NCBI GenBank assembly: GCA_023400335.1
Contig: JAEXFF010000125.1
Coordinates: forward strand, 1-6,450
Source: Bacteroidota bacterium
GTDB taxonomy: Bacteria > Bacteroidota > Bacteroidia > Bacteroidales > Marinifilaceae
Direction: 5' to 3'
Length of the DNA: 6,450 bases
Shown here: positions 1 to 5,944 of the stretch, piece by piece
How positions within the stretch are numbered: the stretch's first letter is position 1
Layout: each line of letters starts with the position of its first letter
Notes under the pieces: model-generated
Told to the model about the DNA's origin: nothing
Databases searched by the model: none
The model's input: the letters and a program-made list of their open reading frames with translations, nothing else
Made by a program: the position numbers and the translations under genes

Positions 1-25
1 CCTCTGTATTATTCTACTGTTTCCA

Positions 26-71
26 TTGTATTATTGTTTTATCGATTATATGAATTTCAACGATAATACAA
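26..71. repeat. AT-rich imperfect inverted repeat
   Basis: The arm at 26-38 (TTGTATTATTGTT) pairs with the arm at 59-71 (AACGATAATACAA) over 13 positions, with a single T-G wobble and a 20-base loop. The unit TGTATTATT also occurs as a direct copy at 5-13, 22 bp from the copy at 27-35, so this end holds three related half-sites. It could be an operator or simply AT-rich coincidence. It lacks a GC-rich stem and a T-tract, so it is not a typical terminator. Confidence 0.3.
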
Positions 72-135
72 CTAATTGGTTTTAATTTTTTGGGAAAAAG
101 GATATTCGCCGGAAAGCTAAAGACAGAATAGAAGA

Positions 136-155
136 GGGGGCTGGAGAGTCCCCCC
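136..155 (-). terminator. Possible terminator of the leftward mscS transcript
   Basis: A run of G at 136-140 pairs with C at 150-154, extended by CT (141-142) with AG (147-148), one bulged base at 149, and a GGAG loop. On the minus strand the stem is followed by a T-rich but interrupted stretch (TCTTCTATTCTGTCT). It lies about 175 bp past the mscS stop codon. The stem is GC-rich, but the T-tract is poor, so termination strength is uncertain. On the plus strand there is no T-tract at all. Confidence 0.35.
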
Positions 156-328
156 CCTTAAAGTTTAATGAAAGCTTTGTTGTCTGCTGAATCTCCGTTT
201 TCGTAAATCGAAATACAGGGGAACGGAAATTTCGTTGAGGAATGAATTGTTAATCCGTCGGGCCAAAAATCCCGGAATATATCAAATAATAAATTTTTTC
301 TCTTTTGGGCCGTTGGGGAATAAAAACG

Positions 329-1186
329 TTATGCCCGGTTAATTTCCGGAGATTTAATGTGTACATCCAGTTGCGGGAAAGGAATATTGAGATTTTCTTC
401 GGCAAAAGTCTGGTATACTTTTTCGTTCATGCTGAAAAAAACATCCCAATAATCCCCGGCATTTACCCAGGCACGTACGACAATATTGACAGAACTTTCC
501 CCGAGAGAATTAAGAGCAATGAAATAAGCCGGAGAAGACAAAATACGAGAGTCTGCTTTTAAAAGTCTTTCGATAACCGCCTTTGCCTTATCATAACTGT
601 CTCCATAGGCAATTCCAAATTCCCAGTCGACCCGTCGGGTAGGTTCTTTTGAATAATTTTTCATAATGCCGGTAGATAAGCCACCGTTGGGAATAATGAT
701 GATTTTATTGTCGGGGGTAGAAATAATTGTATTGAATATCTGTATTTCTTTTACTGTTCCGCACTGTCCCTGAGCTTCCAATACATCGCCTACTTTAAAA
801 GGTTTAAAAAAGAGAATCATAATTCCCCCGGCAAAATTCTGTAATGTTCCGCTTAATGCCATACCTATGGCAACACCAGCAGAAGCGAATAATGCAATAA
901 AAGAACTGGTTTCAATGCCGAGTACACCGATGATGATAATGATGAGGATGAAATTTAGTGTAATACTGACTAAACTTTTAGTAAATGAAAAGAGCGAAGC
1001 TTCTACCTGCTTCTTTTCCATAATAGCGATAACAATACGGTTCAGTTTCTTGACGATCCAGCGTCCGATTAAAAAGACAATAAAGGCTGTTAATATGCGG
1101 GAGCCCAAAGATGTTGCCAAGTCAATAATTTTGCTTAGGAAAACATCCATTGAAATGTGAGAGGTTGAATTGAAAATTTCTTCCAT
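329..1186 (-). CDS. mscS: MscS-family small-conductance mechanosensitive ion channel
   Basis: This is an inner-membrane channel that opens when turgor stretches the membrane and releases ions and small solutes during hypo-osmotic shock; family members act as heptamers. The 285 residues almost equal the usual length of the short MscS class. Hydrophobic segments lie at about 27-46 (TM1), 73-90 (TM2) and 94-127 (TM3). TM3 has the Gly/Ala-rich pore helix (ASAGVAIGMALSGTLQNFAGG, about 101-121) followed by FFKPFKVGD, a hallmark of the family. A soluble beta/alpha cytoplasmic domain follows, with IIPNGGLSTGIMKNYS at about 164-179 and the typical C-terminal IPFPQLDVHI at 268-277. The first ATG is used; Met13 is less likely because it would drop the conserved N-terminal lead-in. 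The gene is 75 bp downstream of, and co-oriented with, the unknown exported-protein gene, and may be co-transcribed with it. The family assignment is firm; the physiological gating properties cannot be read from sequence. Confidence 0.95.
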   Translation of the reverse strand: MEEIFNSTSHISMDVFLSKIIDLATSLGSRILTAFIVFLIGRWIVKKLNRIVIAIMEKKQVEASLFSFTKSLVSITLNFILIIIIIGVLGIETSSFIALFASAGVAIGMALSGTLQNFAGGIMILFFKPFKVGDVLEAQGQCGTVKEIQIFNTIISTPDNKIIIIPNGGLSTGIMKNYSKEPTRRVDWEFGIAYGDSYDKAKAVIERLLKADSRILSSPAYFIALNSLGESSVNIVVRAWVNAGDYWDVFFSMNEKVYQTFAEENLNIPFPQLDVHIKSPEINRA

Positions 1187-1199
1187 AACGATCAGTTAT

Positions 1200-1229
1200 T
1201 AAAAATAGATGATTAATTATTTAACACAA
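1200..1229 (-). promoter_or_regulatory. Weak candidate promoter before mscS
   Basis: On the minus strand, TTG at 1229-1227 is followed after 19 bp by TATTTTTA at 1207-1200, one base off the Bacteroides-type TAnnTTTG. The box ends only 13 bp before the mscS ATG, so a transcript from it would have almost no leader. It may be a minor internal promoter or chance in AT-rich DNA; read-through from the promoter at 2312-2343 is an equally good source of mscS mRNA. Confidence 0.25.
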
Positions 1230-1242
1230 TATTTGATACCTG

Positions 1243-1260
1243 TTTTCCGGCATTGGAAAA
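1243..1260. repeat. Small hairpin just past the stop codon of the unknown gene
   Basis: TTTTCC (1243-1248) and GGAAAA (1255-1260) form a perfect 6-bp inverted repeat with a 6-base loop, immediately downstream of the minus-strand stop codon at 1262-1264. No T-tract follows on the minus strand, so it would be at most an mRNA 3'-end or processing structure, not a classical terminator. This supports possible read-through into mscS. Confidence 0.25.
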
Positions 1261-1261
1261 T

Positions 1262-2281
1262 TTATTGGTACGTACTTTTAACCTGTTTTTTTAATACCTC
1301 ATTCAGTTCTTCATTTACTTCCCATTTTATGAATAAACGGTTGTCTGTTATACGGGCTGCTGTTTGAATATAAGGTATATGAAAATCTGTTTGATGTTGA
1401 GCCGTAACAAAGACATCATTTCCATCTTCACCGAATTGTTCCTCGCCCTCAATAGAATATACAAGGGGTTCTATCGGAGCTTCTATAAGAGCTGTTTTTA
1501 GCCAGACAAAACTCAGGGGATAATCGGATAATTTGGAAATAGTATACCTGATTTTCGGAGTGAAAATAATATTATCAGGATCGATCTGCTGTTCAGCAGT
1601 ACACGGAGATTCCGGGTAGGGAACAGGAGAAGGTAATTCAATACCCTGACCGTCTATACTGGAATGCATCCGGATCTTGTCTCCTAAACGTTCTAACTTA
1701 AACTGAATGATTTTCAGTTTTTTAAATCCGTATACGGCAATGTTGAGATGTTCCTCTGTCATTTCAGCATTTTCACTGATTTTATCCGACCAGAAATTCT
1801 CTACCAGCATCCTTTTATCGCCATCTTCCGTCTTTTTTACCTGAACAGCCACAAAAATTTCTCCCGTTTTATATTCAAATTCTTTAAGCAATTTGTAATC
1901 AAAGGATTTTAGTATTAATTTCCAACTTCCTTGTGTGATGTGTGTATGGTTTGCTGTGTTATCTTGAATGATACTGTTTATTTTTTCACCCCTGGCTAAT
2001 CCCCAGGAACAAATGGCTCTTGCGATAGCTTGTTCCTTTGCCGTTTCTTTATCGGCAATGGGATCGGAAATTCCAATCCAGTATTCTTGTTGTGAGGCAA
2101 AGATCCAGTCCGGTAAAGAGTCGGAAGAAACTTGTTCGTCCGATACATGGGACGGATTGTTAACCAGACAAAAGGAGTAAAGTGAATTCGGATCTGTTTC
2201 CGGGAGAGGGTACCCGTAATTTATTTTTCCAAAAATACAGCATCCCAGGATGCCTATTAAAGTTTTATTATAAAAGGTCAT
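1262..2281 (-). CDS. Uncharacterised exported protein or lipoprotein, LPP20-like N-terminal region
   Basis: I do not recognise this 339-residue protein by name. The N-terminus has Lys6, a short hydrophobic core (about 8-18) and a possible lipobox ILGC with the lipidated Cys at 14; a cleaved secretory signal is the alternative. Residues 57-97 (LPDW, then YWIGISDP, then an Ala-rich helix with AKEQAIARAI) resemble the start of LPP20/FlgT-type envelope domains, where a 'PxW...VGxSxP...A...A...A' pattern is common. About 118-150 looks like the paired beta-strands of that fold (WKLILKSFDYKLLKEFEYKTGEIFVAVQV). The remaining 190 residues are beta-rich and unfamiliar. Cysteines are few (14, 15, 38, 91, 227). 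The start is supported by a strong promoter about 30 bp upstream of the ATG. The gene lies between the RSH gene and mscS, co-oriented with both. Export is likely and the LPP20 relation is an inference; no enzymatic motif is visible. Confidence 0.7.
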   Translation of the reverse strand: MTFYNKTLIGILGCCIFGKINYGYPLPETDPNSLYSFCLVNNPSHVSDEQVSSDSLPDWIFASQQEYWIGISDPIADKETAKEQAIARAICSWGLARGEKINSIIQDNTANHTHITQGSWKLILKSFDYKLLKEFEYKTGEIFVAVQVKKTEDGDKRMLVENFWSDKISENAEMTEEHLNIAVYGFKKLKIIQFKLERLGDKIRMHSSIDGQGIELPSPVPYPESPCTAEQQIDPDNIIFTPKIRYTISKLSDYPLSFVWLKTALIEAPIEPLVYSIEGEEQFGEDGNDVFVTAQHQTDFHIPYIQTAARITDNRLFIKWEVNEELNEVLKKQVKSTYQ

Positions 2282-2311
2282 AATTTAATTCTTTAGATCC
2301 GTCAACGCGGA

Positions 2312-2343
2312 CAAAGGTAGAATAATTGTCTTTTTTTTACAAA
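2312..2343 (-). promoter_or_regulatory. Bacteroides-type sigma-AB promoter for the 1262-2281 gene
   Basis: Reading the minus strand, TTTG at 2343-2340 is followed after exactly 20 bp by TACCTTTG at 2319-2312. This fully matches the Bacteroidota housekeeping consensus (TTTG, N19-21, TAnnTTTG). Transcription would begin around 2305, leaving a leader of about 25 nt before the ATG at 2281. The spacer contains an A-tract (eight A on the minus strand). It is the best promoter in the window and indicates that the downstream gene does not depend on the RSH transcript. Confidence 0.75.
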
Positions 2344-2363
2344 ATTTAGGGTTTAAAATAGTT

Positions 2364-2383
2364 ATACAGCAAACCGTCTGTAT
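2364..2383. repeat. Hairpin between the RSH gene and the next leftward gene
   Basis: ATACAG (2364-2369) and CTGTAT (2378-2383) are a perfect 6-bp inverted repeat with an 8-base loop, about 70 bp past the RSH stop codon and 20 bp upstream of the TTTG element at 2340-2343. On the minus strand it is followed by AACTATTTT, a weak T-run. It could act as a poor terminator for the RSH transcript or as a binding site near the promoter. The evidence is thin. Confidence 0.25.
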
Positions 2384-2453
2384 TTAAAAAATTAGTTCTA
2401 CTTTTCATGGCGGTTTTTCGACTTTTTATAATAATTGATTGTTTTCACCAGGT

Positions 2454-4670
2454 TTACTGTTCAAGCATAGAATCGTGTCGATTTACTTTTAGTATACCTG
2501 GCAAATGTTTTAAACGGGTAATTAATTGGGCTAAATGCTCGGTATTATCGATTAATACGGTAATTTTTCCTTCGAATATTCCTTCGGCAGAGTTTATGGC
2601 GATGGCCCTCATGGTGACTCTGGGATCTTTTGAAATGAGTTCTGTAATTTTATTAATTATTCCGATTTCATCTTTTCCCATAAGGCTGAGAACTGTTTGG
2701 TAGGAGGTTGTGCCGGCATTTGTCCATTGGGTTTTGACGATACGGTAAGGATAGCGTCTTTGCAAATCCAGTGCATTTTTACATTGCTTGCGGTGTACTT
2801 TAATTCCCTCTCCGATAGAGACGAACCCAATAATATCGTCGCCGAAAACAGGGTTACAGCAACGGGCGAATTTGTAGTCCACATTGTCAACATTTTTGTC
2901 GATAATGAGGACGTCTTCGGCTATTTTTGGGGAATGGCTGATGTGGATATCCTTGATGGGAGCGGGAACAGTAGCTTTTTCTTCTTCTTTAGCCTGTAGA
3001 AGGATATCTTTTATTTCTGCCGGATCGTGTTTCCCGATAGCAATTCCCTGATATAAATCCAAAGCGAATTTGTATTTATAATGTTGCATGAGTTTACGGA
3101 TAATGTCGTCAGTAAACTCGATTTTCCAGTTTTTCAGTCTTCTGGTCAATAACTCTTTCCCAATATCCGCCTGGTGGTTGATTTCTTCGTTAAGGAATTG
3201 CCGTATTTTGTTACGGGCTTTGGAAGTAACGGTAAAATTCAGCCAGTCTGCTTTGGGCTGTTGATTGGCAGCTGTCATTACTGAGATTTCATCTCCGTTG
3301 CGTAATTGGTAGCGAAGCGTTTCATTGCGTTGATTGACTTTTCCTCCTACGCATTTGCATCCGATATTGGTATGTATAGCATAGGCAAAATCGAGCAGCG
3401 TCGCCCCGGCCGGTAAAGTAATTAAATCCCCTTTGGGTGTGAAGACATGGACCTCTTTATCCTGGAGATCCAACTTGAGATCATCCAGTAATTCTATTGC
3501 ATTTTCTTCCGGACTCTCCAGTATTTCGCGTAATTCATTCAGCCAGTTTTCAATTGCGGAATCCGAAGTTCCTCCTTTGTATTTCCAATGAGCTGCAAAC
3601 CCTTTCTCGGCAATTTCATCCATTCGTTCTGTACGTATCTGTACTTCGACCCAACGTTTTCCAGGTCCCAGAACGGTAGTTTGCAGGGATTCATATCCGT
3701 TTGATTTAGGTACGGTAATCCAATCGCGTAATCGTTGCGGATTGGGAGTGTATTTGTCTGTAACGATGGAATATACTTTCCAACAGTCTGGTTTTTCATT
3801 CTCCCCCTTGCTGTCTATAATAAAGCGAACGGCGAATATATCGTAAATTTCTTCGAATTCTACCTGATTTTTCCGCATTTTATTCAGAATAGAAGCGATT
3901 GTTTTGGTTCTGTATTTGACTTTAAAATGGATATTGCGTTTATGGAGTTCTTCTACGACAGGAGCAATAAATTCTGCGATATATTCTTCGCGCGCTGCTT
4001 TCGATTCTGTTAATTTACGCCGGATTTCAGCATAAATTTCCGGATTGGAGTAACGCAGGGCCCTGTCTTCCATTTCTGATTTGATATTGTATAATCCCAG
4101 GCGGTGTGCAAAAGGGATATAAATATAATCTGTTTCCCGGGCCAATTGTTTTTGTGCTGCTTCTGTCAGATTTTCAGCACCTCGTAGTGCATATAACTTT
4201 TCTGCCAAAAAGATGAGTTGTACCCGTATATCCTGAGCAAAACTCAGTAATAATTTCCGGAAATTTTCCGAGTTGACAATTTTCTGCGGAGTGTGTATGG
4301 AATTGATATTTTTAAGGCCTTCCACAATTTGGGTAACTTTAGAGCCGAAAATATCCTCCACTTCGGAAATAGAAAGTTCTCCTTTCGTGACTTTTGTGTG
4401 TAACATGGCGCAGATAATAGATGTACGCCCCAGCCCTATTTCTGTAGTGATGATTAAAGCTATGTCCAGAATTTTCAGAATTTCTTTTTCTTCGTGATCG
4501 GGGAGAGCATCCAGGGGATTCTCCTGATCTGTTGCCGGAGAGACCGCAATGTCGAATGCTTTTTCTACGAGTTGAATATCTTCTTCTGATAATAAATTCC
4601 GGCAAGACTTGAGAAGAATATCAAATTTGCTGTGGATTTCCGGACTGTATTTTGATTTAAGATCCCCCAT
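2454..4670 (-). CDS. relA: RelA/SpoT homologue, (p)ppGpp synthetase with degenerate hydrolase domain
   Basis: This is a cytoplasmic long RSH enzyme that transfers pyrophosphate from ATP to GDP/GTP to make the stringent-response alarmone (p)ppGpp. Residue numbers count GTG at 4673-4671 as 1; I prefer the next codon, ATG at 4670, which has AGG 7 bases upstream, giving 738 residues, the normal full length. Order: HD-hydrolase region about 25-200; synthetase about 240-365; TGS about 405-467 (EVHVFTPKGDLITLPAG); helical linker about 475-560; zinc-finger-like segment with Cys605, Cys606, His627 and Cys631; ACT domain about 658-735. The synthetase keeps the expected R255, K257, S261, K265, D278, Y327, E343 and Q345. 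The hydrolase does not: the usual HDxxED reads His92-Thr-Lys-Val-Thr-Lys, the first His is Lys67, and the late D...HN motif is E158...Y161-A162. This suggests a synthetase-only RelA role, with a bifunctional SpoT expected elsewhere in the genome. The usual RxKD loop is RLRD (314-317). The family is certain; the symbol and loss of hydrolase are inferences. Confidence 0.93.
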   Translation of the reverse strand: MGDLKSKYSPEIHSKFDILLKSCRNLLSEEDIQLVEKAFDIAVSPATDQENPLDALPDHEEKEILKILDIALIITTEIGLGRTSIICAMLHTKVTKGELSISEVEDIFGSKVTQIVEGLKNINSIHTPQKIVNSENFRKLLLSFAQDIRVQLIFLAEKLYALRGAENLTEAAQKQLARETDYIYIPFAHRLGLYNIKSEMEDRALRYSNPEIYAEIRRKLTESKAAREEYIAEFIAPVVEELHKRNIHFKVKYRTKTIASILNKMRKNQVEFEEIYDIFAVRFIIDSKGENEKPDCWKVYSIVTDKYTPNPQRLRDWITVPKSNGYESLQTTVLGPGKRWVEVQIRTERMDEIAEKGFAAHWKYKGGTSDSAIENWLNELREILESPEENAIELLDDLKLDLQDKEVHVFTPKGDLITLPAGATLLDFAYAIHTNIGCKCVGGKVNQRNETLRYQLRNGDEISVMTAANQQPKADWLNFTVTSKARNKIRQFLNEEINHQADIGKELLTRRLKNWKIEFTDDIIRKLMQHYKYKFALDLYQGIAIGKHDPAEIKDILLQAKEEEKATVPAPIKDIHISHSPKIAEDVLIIDKNVDNVDYKFARCCNPVFGDDIIGFVSIGEGIKVHRKQCKNALDLQRRYPYRIVKTQWTNAGTTSYQTVLSLMGKDEIGIINKITELISKDPRVTMRAIAINSAEGIFEGKITVLIDNTEHLAQLITRLKHLPGILKVNRHDSMLEQ

Positions 4671-4708
4671 CACTTTTCCTTTTTGTTTGTATTGGAACTC
4701 TTTTTGGA

Positions 4709-4716
4709 CAAAAATA
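4709..4716 (-). promoter_or_regulatory. Candidate -7 box for the RSH gene
   Basis: TATTTTTG at 4716-4709 on the minus strand matches TAnnTTTG and lies 38 bp upstream of the ATG at 4670, a sensible distance. No TTTG element sits 19-21 bp upstream (only TTG at 12 bp), so the promoter is incomplete. It may be weak, activator-dependent or coincidental. Confidence 0.35.
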
Positions 4717-4863
4717 GGGATTTCTTTTCAAGAATATTAGGTAATAAATTCTATTTTTGTGAAAGTTTCATAAAAAGTGTGGGATTGTTCGGACAGAGGA
4801 TTAACACCCGGCATACGTCTCGCTGATAAATGAACTTTCGGTCCGGATGAAGGAATTAATCAG

Positions 4864-4871
4864 TAATTTTG
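4864..4871 (+). promoter_or_regulatory. Candidate -7 box for nth
   Basis: TAATTTTG matches the TAnnTTTG consensus, 132 bp before the nth ATG. The region 19-21 bp upstream lacks TTTG. A transcript starting just after it would begin almost at the small reading frame at 4882. A second match, TATTTTTG at 4752-4759, is an alternative with a longer leader. Neither can be preferred with confidence. Confidence 0.25.
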
Positions 4872-4881
4872 TCGCTTTACT

Positions 4882-4980
4882 ATGCTGTTGCCGGAAAGCA
4901 TTAATTCTTTAGGCCACTGGAATATTTTCAAATTAAAAAATAGGATTGCGGAACAGATCAGGGGAAAAATTGAGAAATAA
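4882..4980 (+). CDS. Possible 32-residue small ORF upstream of nth
   Basis: ATG at 4882 opens a 32-codon frame ending in TAA at 4978-4980. The product would start MLLPESINSLGHWNIFKLKN and end in a charged helix-like tail (about 20-32, rich in Lys, Arg and Glu). The stop codon directly abuts a second ATG (4981), whose 8-codon frame ends in a TGA overlapping the nth start. No known family, signal peptide or ribosome-binding site is visible. It may be a leader peptide or chance; chance is more likely. Confidence 0.15.
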   Translation: MLLPESINSLGHWNIFKLKNRIAEQIRGKIEK

Positions 4981-5003
4981 ATGATTACAAAAGATAGAGA
5001 GAT

Positions 5004-5639
5004 ATGACAACAAAAGAAAGATATGAGGGTTTTATAAACTGGTTTAGTGAAAATATGCCGGTTGCCGAGAGCGAATTAGAATATCAGAGTCCTTTTGAAT
5101 TATTAGTAGCTGTAATTCTGTCTGCTCAATGTACAGACAAACGGGTAAATATGACAACTCCGGCTCTTTTTGAACGTTTCCCTACTGCTGAGGCAATGTC
5201 GAAGGCAGAGGTAGCAGAAATATATGAATTGATTAAATCCATTTCATATCCCAATAATAAGGCCAGGCATCTGTCTGCTATGGCTAAAAAATTGGTGAAT
5301 GATTTTAATGGTGAAGTTCCGGATGATATGGAATTATTACAGACTCTTCCGGGAGTAGGGAGAAAAACAGCTAATGTGGTCGAAGCGGTTGCTTTTCACC
5401 GGCCTGCAATGCCTGTAGATACACATGTGTTCCGGGTAGCAGACCGGATCGGATTGGTTACCAATGCTACCACCCCATTGGAAACCGAAAAACAACTGGT
5501 AAAAAATATTCCGTCCGAAATTTTGTCTAAGGCCCATCATTGGCTGATATTACACGGAAGATATACCTGTACTGCACGTCGCCCGAAATGTGAATCCTGC
5601 GGGATCAGTGAATATTGCCGGTATTTTGAAAAAAAATAA
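5004..5639 (+). CDS. nth: Endonuclease III, DNA glycosylase/AP lyase
   Basis: This is the base excision repair enzyme that removes oxidised pyrimidines (such as thymine glycol) and cleaves the strand at the abasic site by beta-elimination. Its 211 residues match the usual bacterial length. The substrate-probing segment LSAQCTDKRVN is at 39-49. The helix-hairpin-helix LPGVGRKTANVV lies at 115-126 with catalytic Lys121, and the catalytic Asp139 is in VDTHVFRV (138-145). The C-terminal 4Fe-4S loop is complete: Cys189-x6-Cys196-x2-Cys199-x5-Cys205. ATG at 5004 is the first start after an in-frame TAG at 4995-4997, so the N-terminus is well fixed; no strong Shine-Dalgarno is present, as is common in Bacteroidota. 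The start overlaps the TGA of a tiny upstream frame (ATGA). The gene is divergent from the RSH gene and is followed after 130 bp by a strong terminator. MutY is excluded by the short length and the Lys at the catalytic position. Confidence 0.97.
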   Translation: MTTKERYEGFINWFSENMPVAESELEYQSPFELLVAVILSAQCTDKRVNMTTPALFERFPTAEAMSKAEVAEIYELIKSISYPNNKARHLSAMAKKLVNDFNGEVPDDMELLQTLPGVGRKTANVVEAVAFHRPAMPVDTHVFRVADRIGLVTNATTPLETEKQLVKNIPSEILSKAHHWLILHGRYTCTARRPKCESCGISEYCRYFEKK

Positions 5640-5770
5640 TTTTTTTTCTTTCCCGACGCAACTATTCGTATTCTTTTGCATCTTAGTATTGGAAACCTTG
5701 AAAAAGGGTGACAGCTAAGTAATAATAAAACGGGAAATTTTATTAATTTTGGATTTAAGGGTTAGTCAGC

Positions 5771-5802
5771 GGAGGCATCTGTGAAAAGATGCCTCCTTTT
5801 TT
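5771..5802 (+). terminator. Intrinsic terminator downstream of nth
   Basis: GGAGGCATCT (5771-5780) and AGATGCCTCC (5787-5796) form a perfect 10-bp stem with a 6-base GTGAAA loop, followed by six T (5797-5802) and further T-rich sequence. It is the clearest terminator in the window. It sits 131 bp after the nth stop codon and upstream of lipA, so the two genes are probably separate transcription units. On the minus strand no T-tract follows, so it is unidirectional. Confidence 0.9.
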
Positions 5803-5831
5803 CTTTTCTTTAGGGTTTCTTTTTATTTTTG
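5800..5831 (+). promoter_or_regulatory. Candidate promoter for lipA
   Basis: TATTTTTG at 5824-5831 matches the Bacteroides-type TAnnTTTG box. TTTC at 5800-5803, 20 bp upstream, is one base off TTTG. Transcription would start about 5838, giving a leader of roughly 105 nt before the lipA ATG. It begins right at the end of the nth terminator, a compact arrangement, but the surroundings are so T-rich that a chance match is quite possible. Confidence 0.4.
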
Positions 5832-5944
5832 TATAAAATTGGTCTTTATGGTTTTTCTGCTAAAAAGTGTTTTCTTACCGGAAGAAAGAATATACTTTAT
5901 AAAAAGCAGGATAAAAGGGCCGGGAAAAATATACGATAATAATT

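Larger units (their letters stand above)
1..328. other. Non-coding region left of the mscS stop
   Basis: No credible gene is seen in this AT-rich stretch; the longest start-to-stop runs I could read by eye are about a dozen codons. It holds a GC-rich hairpin at about 136-155 and an inverted repeat at 26-38/59-71, listed separately. A short inverted repeat, TCCGTT near 193-198 with AACGGA near 222-227, is probably chance. No promoter-like TAnnTTTG box with a matching upstream TTTG was seen on either strand. The region is probably the 3' flank of the leftward mscS transcript plus intergenic DNA before whatever gene lies further left. Confidence 0.6.
4671..5003. other. Divergent intergenic region between the RSH gene and nth
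   Basis: This 333-bp region separates the leftward RSH gene from the rightward nth and must hold promoters for both. On the minus strand a TATTTTTG box lies at 4709-4716. On the plus strand two TAnnTTTG boxes occur: TATTTTTG at 4752-4759 and TAATTTTG at 4864-4871, neither with a good TTTG at 19-21 bp upstream. Two short plus-strand reading frames (4882-4980 and 4981-5007) lie directly before nth. No RNA gene or long inverted repeat was recognised. Confidence 0.55.

Noticed and set aside
120..328. Riboswitch or tRNA-like structure in the left non-coding region
   Set aside because: Only short, isolated complementary stretches were found; no cloverleaf, conserved riboswitch core or multi-stem layout could be built by eye.
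305..562. Plus-strand open frame of 85 codons overlapping the 3' end of mscS
   Set aside because: It lies antisense to a firmly identified MscS coding region, has no recognisable domain, and its composition is that of a complementary-strand shadow.
1968..2180. Plus-strand 70-codon frame inside the unknown exported-protein gene
   Set aside because: It is fully antisense to the larger frame, which has a matching promoter and a signal-like N-terminus; no motif supports the shorter one.
2346..2408. 20-codon minus-strand frame (starting MKSRTNFL) between the RSH gene and the next gene
   Set aside because: It is very short, has no ribosome-binding site or promoter of its own, and ends just upstream of the consensus promoter; frames of this size are expected by chance.
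2697..2999. Plus-strand 100-codon frame within the RSH gene
   Set aside because: It is antisense to the zinc-finger-like and ACT regions of a well-defined RSH protein and has a low-complexity Phe-rich end.
4671..4673. GTG at 4673-4671 as the RSH start codon
   Set aside because: An ATG follows immediately at 4670 with better spacing from the AGGAAAA upstream; the difference is a single residue, so ATG was preferred.
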